NCBI RefSeq assembly: GCF_019602855.1
Contig: NZ_CP080767.1
Span: 3,224,001-3,288,000 of the forward strand
Length of the DNA: 64,000 nt
Reading direction: 5' to 3'
Source: Cupriavidus pinatubonensis
GTDB lineage: Bacteria > Pseudomonadota > Gammaproteobacteria > Burkholderiales > Burkholderiaceae
Under the pieces are notes generated by a model that searched no databases, was not told where the DNA came from, and saw only the letters and a program-made list of their open reading frames with translations. Of this stretch, positions 1 through 8,340 are shown piece after piece. The position numbers and the translations under genes were made by a program. How positions within the stretch are numbered: the stretch's first letter is position 1; each line of letters opens with the position of its first letter.

Positions 1-1717
1 GTTCCTGCTGCAGCCAGCGCAGGCACCAGTAGCGCTCCATGGTCGACTGGTGGTCGGCATAGGCGGCGTAGGTGCCTTCGAAATCGGCCACGGCGGCCAG
101 CAGGTCGGCGTCCTTGGGCTTGAACGGCGCTACCAGCTTGGCCGTGATGCCATGCTGCGCCACCGCCAGGATCTGCCACTGGTTGACCAGGTCGACATAG
201 CGGCGCAGCGGTGAAGTGCTCCACGCGTACTGCGCCACGCCCAGGCCTTCGTGCGGCGCCGGGTATGTCTGCATGCGCGTGCGGTGCATGCCCCAGGCCT
301 TCTGCGTGCGGTAGATGCCCGGCACGCCGTTGTCGGCGAGCAGCTTGCCCCACGTGCTGTTGGCCAGGATCATCAGCTCGGCGACGATCTTGTCCAGCGG
401 CGAACCGCGCTTGCGCTGTTCGATGCGCACGCGCTGGCTGCCATCGGCCTGGTCGTCGAGGTAGAAGTTGTAGTCCGCGCGGTTGTGCGATTCGGGCCGA
501 AGGCCGCTGGCCAGGCGCGCCTTCTGGCGCTCGTCGTGCAGCGCGCCGGCAAAGTGCCACAGCCGCGTGAGCTGGGCGCGGAACGGATAGTCGCCAGTGC
601 CGTCGGCCAGCGACGCCTCGGTGATGACATCGTCCAGCAGGTTGTGGCGCAGGTTGGCCGCGATCATGACCATCTCGGCGCGCGATTCGCTGCCCAGCAC
701 CTGCCAGTGCACCGGCTCGACCGTCACGTAGAGCGACAGCGCGGGGCACTGGCGGCCCTCTTGCAGCGTGTAGCGCTCGACCACGCTGTCGGGCAGCATG
801 GTGATCTTGTCGCCCGGGAAATAGACCGTGGACAGGCGCTGGCGCGCGATTGCGTCGAGCGCCTCGCCACGGCGGATGCCGAGCGCCGGCGCCGCAATGT
901 GAATGCCGATGCGCAGGTTGCCGCCGGGCAGTTCGGTGACCGACAGCGCGTCGTCGATTTCGGTGGTGGTCACATCATCGATCGAGAACGCCTCCACGTC
1001 CGCCACCGGCAGGTCGGCGGACGGCTCGGGCACCTCGACGTCAGGGAAGCCCGTGCCCTTCGGGAAGCACTCGGCCAGGAACTTCGCCTCATGCAGCGCG
1101 CGCGCGCTGGCGACGCCGCCGACCGCCACCATCAGGCGCATCGGCGTCATGCCCAGCGCCGTGCAGGCGGCGTCCATTGCCTTGAATTCGAGGCTGTTCT
1201 TGTCCGGCTTGAACAGCAGTTGCAGCACCTTGTTACGGAACGATTCCGGCAGCGTCAGCGCCTTGAGCTGTTCCTCGTACTCGGCTTGCACCAACGCCTG
1301 CTGCTTCTTGCGCTCGAGCGCGGCCAGTGCGGCCTTGAGCTGGTCTTCCGGCGCGCGCTGGTAGCGTCCGCGGCCCTTGCGGCGGAAGTACACCGGGTTG
1401 CCGTGCAGCGCCATGGCCAGTGCCGCCTGTTGCACCGGGCCGGGATCAGCGCCGTAGTATTCGGCGGCCAGCTCGGCAAAGCCGAACTCGGCTTCGGGCG
1501 CGCATTCCCACAGGAAGTCGAGGTCGATCTCGGCGGTCATCTCGCCAGTCTGGCGCACCAGTTCGATCGCTGACGGCTGGGCAAACTGCAGCAGCACATC
1601 GCGCGATTTGACCTTGGTGCGCTTGCCGGCGGGCAATTCGACCTGGTAGGCCTCGCCCTGCTGGGCCAGCACGGTGCCGGCGCGAATCTCGCCGCCTTCT
1701 TCGAACAGCAACTGCAT
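1..1717 (-). CDS. RNB-domain exoribonuclease (RNase II/R family), 5' part
   Basis: Partial gene: 572 N-terminal residues are visible and the 3' end lies beyond the left edge. The RNB catalytic signature is clear: SIDDVTTTEIDDAL, with the acidic residues that bind the two metal ions, followed by IGIHIAAPA. Members degrade single-stranded RNA processively 3' to 5' in the cytoplasm. The N-terminal part before the RNB domain is diverged from E. coli RNase II, as is usual for the beta-proteobacterial version. The start is the ATG at 1717 (MQLLFEEGG). It is transcribed away from the reductase gene upstream with a 180-bp gap, so it is probably its own unit. Family call is firm; choice between RNase II and RNase R is not. 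Confidence 0.88.
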   Translation of the reverse strand, partial: MQLLFEEGGEIRAGTVLAQQGEAYQVELPAGKRTKVKSRDVLLQFAQPSAIELVRQTGEMTAEIDLDFLWECAPEAEFGFAELAAEYYGADPGPVQQAALAMALHGNPVYFRRKGRGRYQRAPEDQLKAALAALERKKQQALVQAEYEEQLKALTLPESFRNKVLQLLFKPDKNSLEFKAMDAACTALGMTPMRLMVAVGGVASARALHEAKFLAECFPKGTGFPDVEVPEPSADLPVADVEAFSIDDVTTTEIDDALSVTELPGGNLRIGIHIAAPALGIRRGEALDAIARQRLSTVYFPGDKITMLPDSVVERYTLQEGRQCPALSLYVTVEPVHWQVLGSESRAEMVMIAANLRHNLLDDVITEASLADGTGDYPFRAQLTRLWHFAGALHDERQKARLASGLRPESHNRADYNFYLDDQADGSQRVRIEQRKRGSPLDKIVAELMILANSTWGKLLADNGVPGIYRTQKAWGMHRTRMQTYPAPHEGLGVAQYAWSTSPLRRYVDLVNQWQILAVAQHGITAKLVAPFKPKDADLLAAVADFEGTYAAYADHQSTMERYWCLRWLQQE

Positions 1718-1741
1718 CGATCGGTACTTTCAGAAATGCCG

Positions 1742-1778
1742 GGAACCCTGCCGCTTAAGCGGCCAAAACGCGGGTTCC
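1742..1778. repeat. Nested inverted repeat between the reductase and ribonuclease genes
   Basis: The outer arms GGAACCC (1742-1748) and GGGTTCC (1772-1778) enclose the perfect palindrome GCCGCTTAAGCGGC (1750-1763). There is no T-run next to it on either strand, so a classical terminator is not supported. It lies in the 180-bp gap and could be a transcript-end structure of the reductase mRNA. Confidence 0.4.
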
Positions 1779-1897
1779 GGGGAGATAGTGTGAGCGCCCC
1801 TGCGGGCGGGCTGGCCGCAAGGGCCGAAATCAGAATGATACCGCACCGTTTACAGCCGCCTCCGGGAAACCGGCCTGGCGGCCGGCAACGAGTGACG

Positions 1898-2638
1898 TCA
1901 GAGCGACATGCCGCCGCTGGTTTCGATCGCCACGCCGTTGATGTAGCTGGCGTCGTCGCTGGCCAGGAACGCGTACACGCTGGCGATCTCGGACGGCTCG
2001 GCCAGACGGCGCATCCAGCACGATTCCTTCATGCCGTCGAGCACCTTCTGCGGCACGGTCTGCAAAATCTCAGTGTTGACGAAGCCCGGGCACACGGCAT
2101 TGACGCGCACGCCCTTGGGCCCGAGTTCGCGCGCCCAGGTCTTGGTGAAGCCGATCACGCCGAACTTGCTGGCCGCATAGTTGGTCTGGCCGAAGTTACC
2201 GTACAGGCCGACCACGCTCGACGCGTTGAGGATCACGCCCTTGCCCTGTTCCGTCATGATGCCGGCGACGGCCTGCGCGCAATGGAACACGCCCTTCAGG
2301 TTGACGTCGATGACGGCATCGAACTGCGCCTCTGTCATCTTGGCCAGGCGCGCGTCCTGGGTGATGCCGGCGTTGTTGACCAGCACATCGATGCGGCCAT
2401 GCGCGGCCAGCACCGCGCCGACCATGGCGTCGACTTCGTCGCGGCGCGTCACGTCGACGCGGTAGGCGTCAACCGTGGCGCCGGTGGCGGCGAGCTTCGC
2501 CGCCGCTTCACGAACGCGCCCGTCCTGCACGTCGCAAAGAATGACGATGGCGCCCTCGGCGGCAAAACGCTCGGCCGTGGCAAACCCGATGCCTGCGGCT
2601 GCGCCGGTGATGATGGCAACGCGACCCTGCAATTTCAT
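1898..2638 (-). CDS. Short-chain dehydrogenase, FabG/PhaB-like acyl reductase
   Basis: A 246-residue classical SDR. The cofactor motif TGAAAGIG is at residues 11-18, NNAG at 88-91, the catalytic Ser at 140/141, and Y154-x-x-x-K158 (YAASK). The length and PGFVNTE segment fit 3-oxoacyl-ACP/acetoacetyl-CoA reductases, which reduce beta-ketoacyl thioesters with NAD(P)H. I start at the internal ATG 2638 (MKLQGRV) because AGAGAAG precedes it; an in-frame ATG 60 nt upstream lacks a ribosome site. Without phaA/phaC neighbours, a role in PHB synthesis cannot be claimed; fatty-acid or secondary alcohol metabolism is equally possible. Confidence 0.85.
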   Translation of the reverse strand: MKLQGRVAIITGAAAGIGFATAERFAAEGAIVILCDVQDGRVREAAAKLAATGATVDAYRVDVTRRDEVDAMVGAVLAAHGRIDVLVNNAGITQDARLAKMTEAQFDAVIDVNLKGVFHCAQAVAGIMTEQGKGVILNASSVVGLYGNFGQTNYAASKFGVIGFTKTWARELGPKGVRVNAVCPGFVNTEILQTVPQKVLDGMKESCWMRRLAEPSEIASVYAFLASDDASYINGVAIETSGGMSL

Positions 2639-2694
2639 GATGTCTTCTCTTGATGGTCTTGGTAGTGTGTCAAACAGGCCAGGCCCGGATCTGA

Positions 2695-3279
2695 TCAATA
2701 TCTCTGCCCGAGTCCCCGCGATGGCCGTGTCAGCAGGTCCGGCAAAAAGACCTCTGTCACGAGCATGACGCCGGCGCCGCGCCGGAATACGGAACGGCGC
2801 GCAGGCAGCATGGGTAGCGGTGCCATAGCCGGCAGGATCCGCAGCAGCGCCTGACGCAGCGGATGGTGCGGCAGCAGCCGCGCAAACTGGAACGGATCGC
2901 GCCGCACGACCGGGTCGACGAACAGGCGCCCGCCGAGCGGGCGCTCGCCGAGCCCGCGCAGGAACGGCCAGTCACGGCGCGCATGCCGTTCGCGCACGAC
3001 GGTGTGGGCGTAGATGGCGGGCTGTTCGTCGCAGATCAGCAGTACTTCGCGTGTCAGCGCCGGTTCGCGGCCGCATTGACCGAGCACCTGCCATTCGTCG
3101 AGGAAAGGTCGCGCCGATGCCTGGAACAGGCGGCGCACGCGAAAACGTTCGGAAGCGGCCACCAGTCGCGCGGTCAGCGAGCCTTCACCCGTGACCCAAT
3201 GCCGCAGGTTCGGCGGAATCGTCGGATCGAAGGGCAGGTGGCAGGTCCAGCCGCAGCGGCGCGCGTATTGCGCGCTCAT
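2695..3279 (-). CDS. ubiC: Chorismate--pyruvate lyase
   Basis: A 194-residue protein matching the UbiC family along its length. UbiC removes pyruvate from chorismate to give 4-hydroxybenzoate, the first committed step of ubiquinone synthesis, in the cytoplasm. The substrate-binding arginine lies in LTREVLL (R77), and the conserved C-terminal MLVTEVFLPDLL carries the catalytic Glu (E176). It follows the esterase gene with a 4-nt ATGA overlap (3276-3279), so the two are translationally coupled. ubiA is not in the window. Confidence 0.9.
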   Translation of the reverse strand: MSAQYARRCGWTCHLPFDPTIPPNLRHWVTGEGSLTARLVAASERFRVRRLFQASARPFLDEWQVLGQCGREPALTREVLLICDEQPAIYAHTVVRERHARRDWPFLRGLGERPLGGRLFVDPVVRRDPFQFARLLPHHPLRQALLRILPAMAPLPMLPARRSVFRRGAGVMLVTEVFLPDLLTRPSRGLGQRY

Positions 3280-3884
3280 GCCGCGCGGCCCGGCACCACG
3301 CCGCCAGGCCCGTAGCCGCAGAAAGTCAATACGTCGTCAACGTAGTCGGCAAACTCGCTGATGCCGTGGTCGCTGCCGGAGATCACGCGGATGTGCGCGC
3401 CCGTGCAGGCGGCCACCATCTCGCGGTAATCGAGCACTTCATCGCCGGTCGCGGCAAGCAGGTAATAGCGTTCGGGATGCGAGAGCGTATCGACGCGCAG
3501 GTCGAGCAGTTCCTGCATATGGCGCGGCTCGACAGTGACCGTGCCGCCGCCGTGCCACAGCGGCTGCTCGCCGATGTATTGCATCAAATCGGTCCACGGG
3601 TGGATGGCGGGGTTCAGTAGCACCGTGCGGCAGCCGTGACGCTCGCCAAGCCAGCGCGCGTAGAACCCGCCCAGCGAGGAACCGACGATCGCGATTTCCT
3701 GGTCGCCGCCCGCGCGCGCGGCGTGGATGGCGGCCTCGGCCTGTGCGATGGCCTGGACCGGCGAAACATTGAGCAAGGGGCAGGCGTAGTAGCGGCCCAC
3801 GCCCCACTCGCGCATGCGCTCCTGCACCAGCCGCGCCTTGAACGACTGCGGCGAGGAGCGGAATCCGTGCAGGTACAACAGCAT
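3276..3884 (-). CDS. YqiA/UPF0227-type alpha/beta-hydrolase esterase
   Basis: A 202-residue small alpha/beta hydrolase. It starts MLLYLHGFRSSPQS, with the oxyanion HG motif, and has the nucleophile elbow GSSLGG (S70), an Asp in TGDEVLDY (D148) and a His in SDHGISEF (H173), a complete catalytic triad. E. coli YqiA is a cytoplasmic esterase for short-chain esters; the physiological substrate is unknown. The start follows the mpl stop by 10 nt and the end overlaps ubiC, so mpl-yqiA-ubiC looks like one operon. Confidence 0.8.
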   Translation of the reverse strand: MLLYLHGFRSSPQSFKARLVQERMREWGVGRYYACPLLNVSPVQAIAQAEAAIHAARAGGDQEIAIVGSSLGGFYARWLGERHGCRTVLLNPAIHPWTDLMQYIGEQPLWHGGGTVTVEPRHMQELLDLRVDTLSHPERYYLLAATGDEVLDYREMVAACTGAHIRVISGSDHGISEFADYVDDVLTFCGYGPGGVVPGRAA

Positions 3885-3894
3885 GTCGGTGTCC

Positions 3895-5268
3895 TCAGCC
3901 TGCCTTACCCAACGCGTCGAGCAGCTTCTGGTGCACGCCGCCGAAGCCGCCGTTGCTCATGACCAGCACCTGGTCGCCCGGCTGTGCGGCAGCGCGCACG
4001 GCCTCGACCAGTGCGCCGAGATCGTGGAACGCCGCCGCCTTCTTGCCCAGCGGCGCCAGCGCGCCGGCCAGGTCCCAGCCGAGCGCGTCCTTGCCGCTCG
4101 GCGCACCGTAGCCGAACACCAGGTCGGCCTGCTCGAGGCTGGCCGGCAACTGCGCCTTCATCACGCCGAGCTTCATGGTGTTCGAGCGCGGCTCCAGCAC
4201 GGCCAGGATGCGCGCACCGCCGACACGGCGGCGCAGGCCGTCCAGTGTGGTCTGGATCGCGGTCGGATGGTGGGCGAAGTCGTCATAGACCGTCACACCT
4301 GCCGCCACGCCGCGCACTTCCATGCGGCGCTTCACATTGGCGAAGCGGCCCAGCGATTCGATCGCCTGCGCAACCGGCACGCCGACGTGGCGCGCAGCGG
4401 CAATCGCGGCCAACGCATTCATGCGGTTATGGGTGCCCTGCAGGTCCCAGCTCACGCGGCCCTGGACGGCGTCGCCGAACCACACGTCGAACGCGTCCTT
4501 GCCATCGTCGGTGCCGGCGTCGCTTTCGCGCCAGTCACCGACGCCGAACTGCTCGACTTCGCTCCAGCAACCGCGCTCGATCACGCGCGCCAGGCTAGCT
4601 TCGAGGCCATTGACGACAAGACGCCCCTGCCCCGGCACCGTGCGCACGAGATGGTGGAACTGCGTTTCGATCGCGTCGAGATCAGGGAAGATGTCGGCGT
4701 GATCGTATTCGAGGTTGTTCAGGATGGCCGTGCGCGGGCGGTAGTGAACGAACTTGCTGCGCTTGTCGAAGAAGGCGGTGTCGTATTCATCCGCCTCGAT
4801 CACGAAGAAATCCGACTCCGTCACGCGCGCCGAAATGCCGAAGTTCTGCGGCACGCCACCTACGAGGAAGCCGGGGTTGTAGCCGGCGTCTTCGAGGATC
4901 CACGCGAGCATCGACGTGGTGGTGGTCTTGCCGTGCGTGCCGGCTACGGCCAGCACCCACTTGCCGGCGAGCACATGTTCGCCAAGCCATTGCGGGCCCG
5001 ACACATACGGCAGGTTGCGGTTCAGGATGGCTTCCATCAGCGGATTGCCGCGCGACACCACGTTGCCGATCACGAACAGGTCCGGCTCGAGCGAGAGCTG
5101 GGCCGGATCGAAGCCCTCGATCAGTTCGATGCCCTGGGCTTCGAGCTGCGTGCTCATCGGGGGATAGACATTGGCATCGCAGCCCGTGACACGGTGACCC
5201 GCCTGCTTGGCGAGCACCGCCAAGCCGCCCATGAAAGTGCCGCAGATGCCAAGGATATGTATATGCAT
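3895..5268 (-). CDS. mpl: UDP-MurNAc:L-Ala-gamma-D-Glu-meso-Dap ligase (murein recycling)
   Basis: A 457-residue Mur-ligase family protein. It begins MHIHILGICGTFMGG, the signature that separates Mpl from MurC, and carries the ATP loop GTHGKTTTT around residues 110-117. Later come the central-domain FEADEYDTAFF-like block (here IEADEYDTAFFDKRS) and the C-terminal VLEPRSNTMK. Mpl joins the recovered tripeptide L-Ala-gamma-D-Glu-Dap directly to UDP-MurNAc, bypassing the stepwise MurC-F route. The length is as expected for the family. It is the first gene of the mpl-esterase-ubiC run, and its divergent neighbour begins at 5453. Confidence 0.95.
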   Translation of the reverse strand: MHIHILGICGTFMGGLAVLAKQAGHRVTGCDANVYPPMSTQLEAQGIELIEGFDPAQLSLEPDLFVIGNVVSRGNPLMEAILNRNLPYVSGPQWLGEHVLAGKWVLAVAGTHGKTTTTSMLAWILEDAGYNPGFLVGGVPQNFGISARVTESDFFVIEADEYDTAFFDKRSKFVHYRPRTAILNNLEYDHADIFPDLDAIETQFHHLVRTVPGQGRLVVNGLEASLARVIERGCWSEVEQFGVGDWRESDAGTDDGKDAFDVWFGDAVQGRVSWDLQGTHNRMNALAAIAAARHVGVPVAQAIESLGRFANVKRRMEVRGVAAGVTVYDDFAHHPTAIQTTLDGLRRRVGGARILAVLEPRSNTMKLGVMKAQLPASLEQADLVFGYGAPSGKDALGWDLAGALAPLGKKAAAFHDLGALVEAVRAAAQPGDQVLVMSNGGFGGVHQKLLDALGKAG

Positions 5269-5452
5269 GGGGTTCCCGGAAAGACTTGAGACCGGCCGGG
5301 CCGGTCGGCATGCCAGCGATGATCCGTCGGACCATGCCGTGCAGGAAGGTCCTGATTGTACCCGAGCACTTCCGCGCGTCGCTGCACTGCGGCAGCGCTT
5401 GCGGCCCTTGCTGCCCCACCGGTTTCCCGCCCTGCTCCGGTATCATCGGGCC

Positions 5453-6142
5453 ATGTCCCGACGCACTCTTTCCGACCCCGTCCGTCTGCGCGAAGAGATT
5501 GCGCAGGCCGCGGCACGCATGATCGCCGAAGACGGCGCCGACTATGCCACCGCCAAGCGCAAGGCCGCGCGCCAGTTGCTTGGCGAGCAGCGCGTGGCCG
5601 GCGAATGGCTGCCTGATAACGAGATGATCGAAGCCGAAGTGCGCGCTTATCAGGCACTTTTCCACTCCGATACCCAGCCGCGCATTCTGGCGCTCATGCG
5701 GCGTCTCGCCGTCCTGGCGATGGAAGACCTCGCGCCTTTCCGGCCTTACCTGGTAGGCGCCGTACTGAATGGCACCGCGACCGAGCATTCAGACATCTAT
5801 CTGCAGTGCTTCTGCGACAGCCCCAAGGACGCCACGCTGCATCTGCTCAATGACGGCGTCGACTTCGAGACCAGCGAGACCCGCCACTTCAACGGCCGCG
5901 GCGAAGTCGAGACGCTGAGCTTCCTCTGGAAGGGCCAGTGGCCCGATCGCCGCGAAGCGCGCCTGCTCGCCGGCGAAGTGCGCGCGGAGCTCGGCGCGCC
6001 GGTCGGGATTCATATTGCTCTGTATGATGCCAACGATGAACGCGGCGCCGTACGCACTGATGCGAGCGGTCGCGTGAACCGGGCCGACCTGCAAGCAGTG
6101 CAGGCCCTGCTCGCCGCCAGCGAGGCCGGCGATTCGAACTGA
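5453..6142 (+). CDS. Conserved nucleotidyltransferase-like protein of unknown function
   Basis: A 229-residue soluble protein. The N-terminal half is helical and basic (residues 1-70). The middle holds VGAVLNGTATEHSDIYLQCF (residues 101-120), which resembles the G-S/T plus acidic pair of minimal nucleotidyltransferases (here GTATEHSDI). It ends in a beta-rich segment (GAPVGIHIALYD). The start at ATG 5453 gives MSRRTLSDP; an in-frame opening further upstream runs into the promoter of the divergent mpl. The divergent position next to mpl is the only context clue. The fold is inferred from one motif; the activity is unknown. Confidence 0.7.
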   Translation: MSRRTLSDPVRLREEIAQAAARMIAEDGADYATAKRKAARQLLGEQRVAGEWLPDNEMIEAEVRAYQALFHSDTQPRILALMRRLAVLAMEDLAPFRPYLVGAVLNGTATEHSDIYLQCFCDSPKDATLHLLNDGVDFETSETRHFNGRGEVETLSFLWKGQWPDRREARLLAGEVRAELGAPVGIHIALYDANDERGAVRTDASGRVNRADLQAVQALLAASEAGDSN

Positions 6143-6229
6143 GTCAGGGCGGCCCTGTCACACGTTCACCATCTGCCGTTATCAGCGCTGAATGCCGCCC
6201 CCGGACACCGCCGTTCTTACCGAGACTCC

Positions 6230-6778
6230 ATGAACGCTCCCACCCAGAAACCCGTCCGCCGTTCCCGTCTTTGGCTATGGGTCGCCGTCGCCGTGGTGGC
6301 CTGCGCCGCTGGTGCGCTGGCCGGCCAATTCGTATTCGCGCCGAAAGCGGCGTCGGACCACGCCGTGGAGACCTTCTTCCAGACACGACTGCCTGACCCA
6401 AGCGGCGCCGACATCGATCTGAGCAAGCTGCGAGGCAAGACCGTGGTGATCAATTTCTGGGCGCCTTGGTGCGGACCGTGCGTGGAAGAAATGCCCGAGC
6501 TCACCGCGCTGCACGCCGAGTACGCGCCCCGCAAGGTCGAGTTTGTCGGGATCGGCATCGATTCGGCTGCCAATATCCAGCAGTTCGTCAAGAAGGTGCC
6601 TGTCGCCTATCCGCTCGCAGTGGCTGGGTTCGCAGGCACGGAGTTGTCGCGCAATTTTGGCAACGCTGCGGGTGGCCTGCCCTACACGGTGGTGATCAAT
6701 CCCGACGGATCCGTCAAATATCGCAAGATGGGGCGCGTGACTTCCGACGAATTGCGCGCCGTTCTGCCACGTTCGTAG
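6230..6778 (+). CDS. TlpA-type membrane-anchored thiol-disulfide reductase
   Basis: 182 residues. A signal anchor lies at about residues 13-35 and is followed by a thioredoxin-fold domain with the active site WCGPC at 80-84 and the cis-Pro region GGLPYTVVI. Such proteins sit in the periplasm attached to the inner membrane and keep cytochrome c or other cysteine proteins reduced, fed by CcdA/DsbD. No cyt c maturation genes are nearby, so the client is unknown. It stands 87 bp after the nucleotidyltransferase-like gene on the same strand. Confidence 0.85.
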   Translation: MNAPTQKPVRRSRLWLWVAVAVVACAAGALAGQFVFAPKAASDHAVETFFQTRLPDPSGADIDLSKLRGKTVVINFWAPWCGPCVEEMPELTALHAEYAPRKVEFVGIGIDSAANIQQFVKKVPVAYPLAVAGFAGTELSRNFGNAAGGLPYTVVINPDGSVKYRKMGRVTSDELRAVLPRS

Positions 6779-6992
6779 TGGAGCAAGGGGCATAACACGC
6801 TTCTTCAGTCAAGTTCGCCGAAACCGTGGTGAACTTGCACTGAAACGCCGCGCATATTGCCGGGGATGCCTTAATGTGGCCTAATCACCCCGCAAGCGCT
6901 GATCACGACGTGGAGGCTTGTATCGCCTGCTAGACAAATCCCTCTAAGCTACGGTAATCTCCGCGCAATTTCGTTGAACTGGTCGAGCCGCC

Positions 6993-7481
6993 GTGACTGC
7001 AACCCGCTCCAATCGTCGCTCTGCCCGCTACCGCAAGGTGCTGGTCCTGCATGGGCCGAACCTCAATCTGCTGGGCACGCGCGAGCCGGAGACGTACGGT
7101 CACACTACGCTGGCTGATATCGACGCCGCACTGGCACAGCACGCCGCCGACGCCGGTATCGCGTTGTCGTCGTTCCAGTCCAACCACGAAGGCGACCTGG
7201 TAGACCGCGTGCATGCCGCACGCACGGAAGGGGTGGACTTCATCGTCATCAACCCGGCCGCCTATACGCATACCAGCGTAGCGCTGCGCGATGCGCTGGC
7301 CGGCGTAGCCATTCCGTTTGTCGAAGTGCACCTGTCGAACGTACATCGCCGCGAAAGCTTCCGCCACCATTCCTATTTCTCCGACCTTGCCGTCGGCGTG
7401 ATCTGCGGACTGGGCTGGCAGGGCTATCTGCTGGCGCTGGACTATGCTCTCGGGCTGGAGCAGCCGCCGCCGAAGGGCTGA
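6993..7481 (+). CDS. aroQ: Type II 3-dehydroquinate dehydratase
   Basis: A 162-residue protein with the type II signature VLHGPNLNLLGTREPE. The catalytic Tyr is in PETYG (Y35) and the catalytic His in VEVHLSN (H113), with the lid/anion-binding Arg (R124) further on. It converts 3-dehydroquinate to 3-dehydroshikimate in the cytoplasm (shikimate pathway) and is normally a dodecamer. Translation appears to start at GTG 6993, giving a 15-residue basic N-terminal tail before the core. A 214-bp gap separates it from the thioredoxin gene and 206 bp from accB; the aroQ-accB-accC order is common in proteobacteria. Confidence 0.95.
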   Translation: MTATRSNRRSARYRKVLVLHGPNLNLLGTREPETYGHTTLADIDAALAQHAADAGIALSSFQSNHEGDLVDRVHAARTEGVDFIVINPAAYTHTSVALRDALAGVAIPFVEVHLSNVHRRESFRHHSYFSDLAVGVICGLGWQGYLLALDYALGLEQPPPKG

Positions 7482-7687
7482 GACGCGGCTGAGACGCCCA
7501 AGCAGAACGACGTACAAAGACAAAGCAAAGGCTTTACCCGAAAACATGATGCGCGCCGCCTCGCGGCCGCGCCTGCAGCGTGCGCAGCAAGCACGGCGGG
7601 CGCGGAGAGCGGGTGGCCGTACCGACGATTTCTTCCGCCGCTGCCCGCGAGGGCATGCCCGGACAACCTGATTCAGGAGGATAGAAG

Positions 7688-8152
7688 ATGGACCTGCGCA
7701 AGCTGAAGACGCTGATCGACCTGGTGGCCGAATCCGGCATCTCGGAGCTGGAAGTCACTGAAGGCGACGGCAAGGTTCGTATCGTCAAGCAACCGCCGCA
7801 AGTCATCGCCGCGCCGATGGCCATGCCGCAAATGCAGGCGCTGCCGGTCATGCCCGCCGCTGCTCCGGCAGCCAGCGCCCCGGCAGCCGCTGAAGCGGCC
7901 GCCCCGCAGCTTCCCGCCGGTCACATCGTGACCTCGCCGATGGTCGGCACCTTCTACCGTGCACCGTCGCCGGGCGCCGCGCCGTTCGTCAACGTCGGGG
8001 ACTCGGTCAAGGAAGGCCAGACCGTCTGCATCATCGAAGCCATGAAGCTGCTCAACGAGATCGAGTGCGACAAGGCCGGCGTCATCAAGGAAATCCTGGT
8101 CGAAAACGGCCAGGCGGTGGAATACGGCCAGCCGCTGTTCGTCATCGGCTAA
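7688..8152 (+). CDS. accB: Biotin carboxyl carrier protein of acetyl-CoA carboxylase
   Basis: 154 residues. The N-terminal domain is followed by an Ala/Pro-rich flexible linker (about 40-78) and a C-terminal biotinyl domain. The biotin lysine is in EAMKLLNE (K120), and the thumb segment typical of AccB is present (SPMVGTFYRAPSPGAAPF). It carries CO2 from AccC to the AccA/AccD transferase, the first step of fatty-acid synthesis. AGGAGGAT stands 7 nt before the ATG. accC follows after 188 bp, so accB and accC are probably co-transcribed. Confidence 0.97.
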   Translation: MDLRKLKTLIDLVAESGISELEVTEGDGKVRIVKQPPQVIAAPMAMPQMQALPVMPAAAPAASAPAAAEAAAPQLPAGHIVTSPMVGTFYRAPSPGAAPFVNVGDSVKEGQTVCIIEAMKLLNEIECDKAGVIKEILVENGQAVEYGQPLFVIG

Positions 8153-8340
8153 TGCTGCCCGGCATGCCGCGCCGCCCTGCCCCCCGGGCTGCGGCCTGCC
8201 GGATGTCGTGGATGTTCGCACGTTGCGAACCGCATCCCTTGCCATGAAGCGGCCCCTGGCCCCGCCAGTTTCCCGGCCGCGCACCCCGCGTGCCGCGGCG
8301 GCACCTGGCGGGACCGCTCCCGTTCTCGCAGAGAGAGACC

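Noticed and set aside
251..1573. Long plus-strand open frame opposite the RNB ribonuclease
   Set aside because: Antisense shadow of a gene with a full RNB signature; Arg/Ala/His-rich translation with no family.
6810..6837. CAAGTTC...GAACTTG hairpin after the TlpA-type gene
   Set aside because: Stem plausible, but no T-run follows on the plus strand, so not called a terminator.
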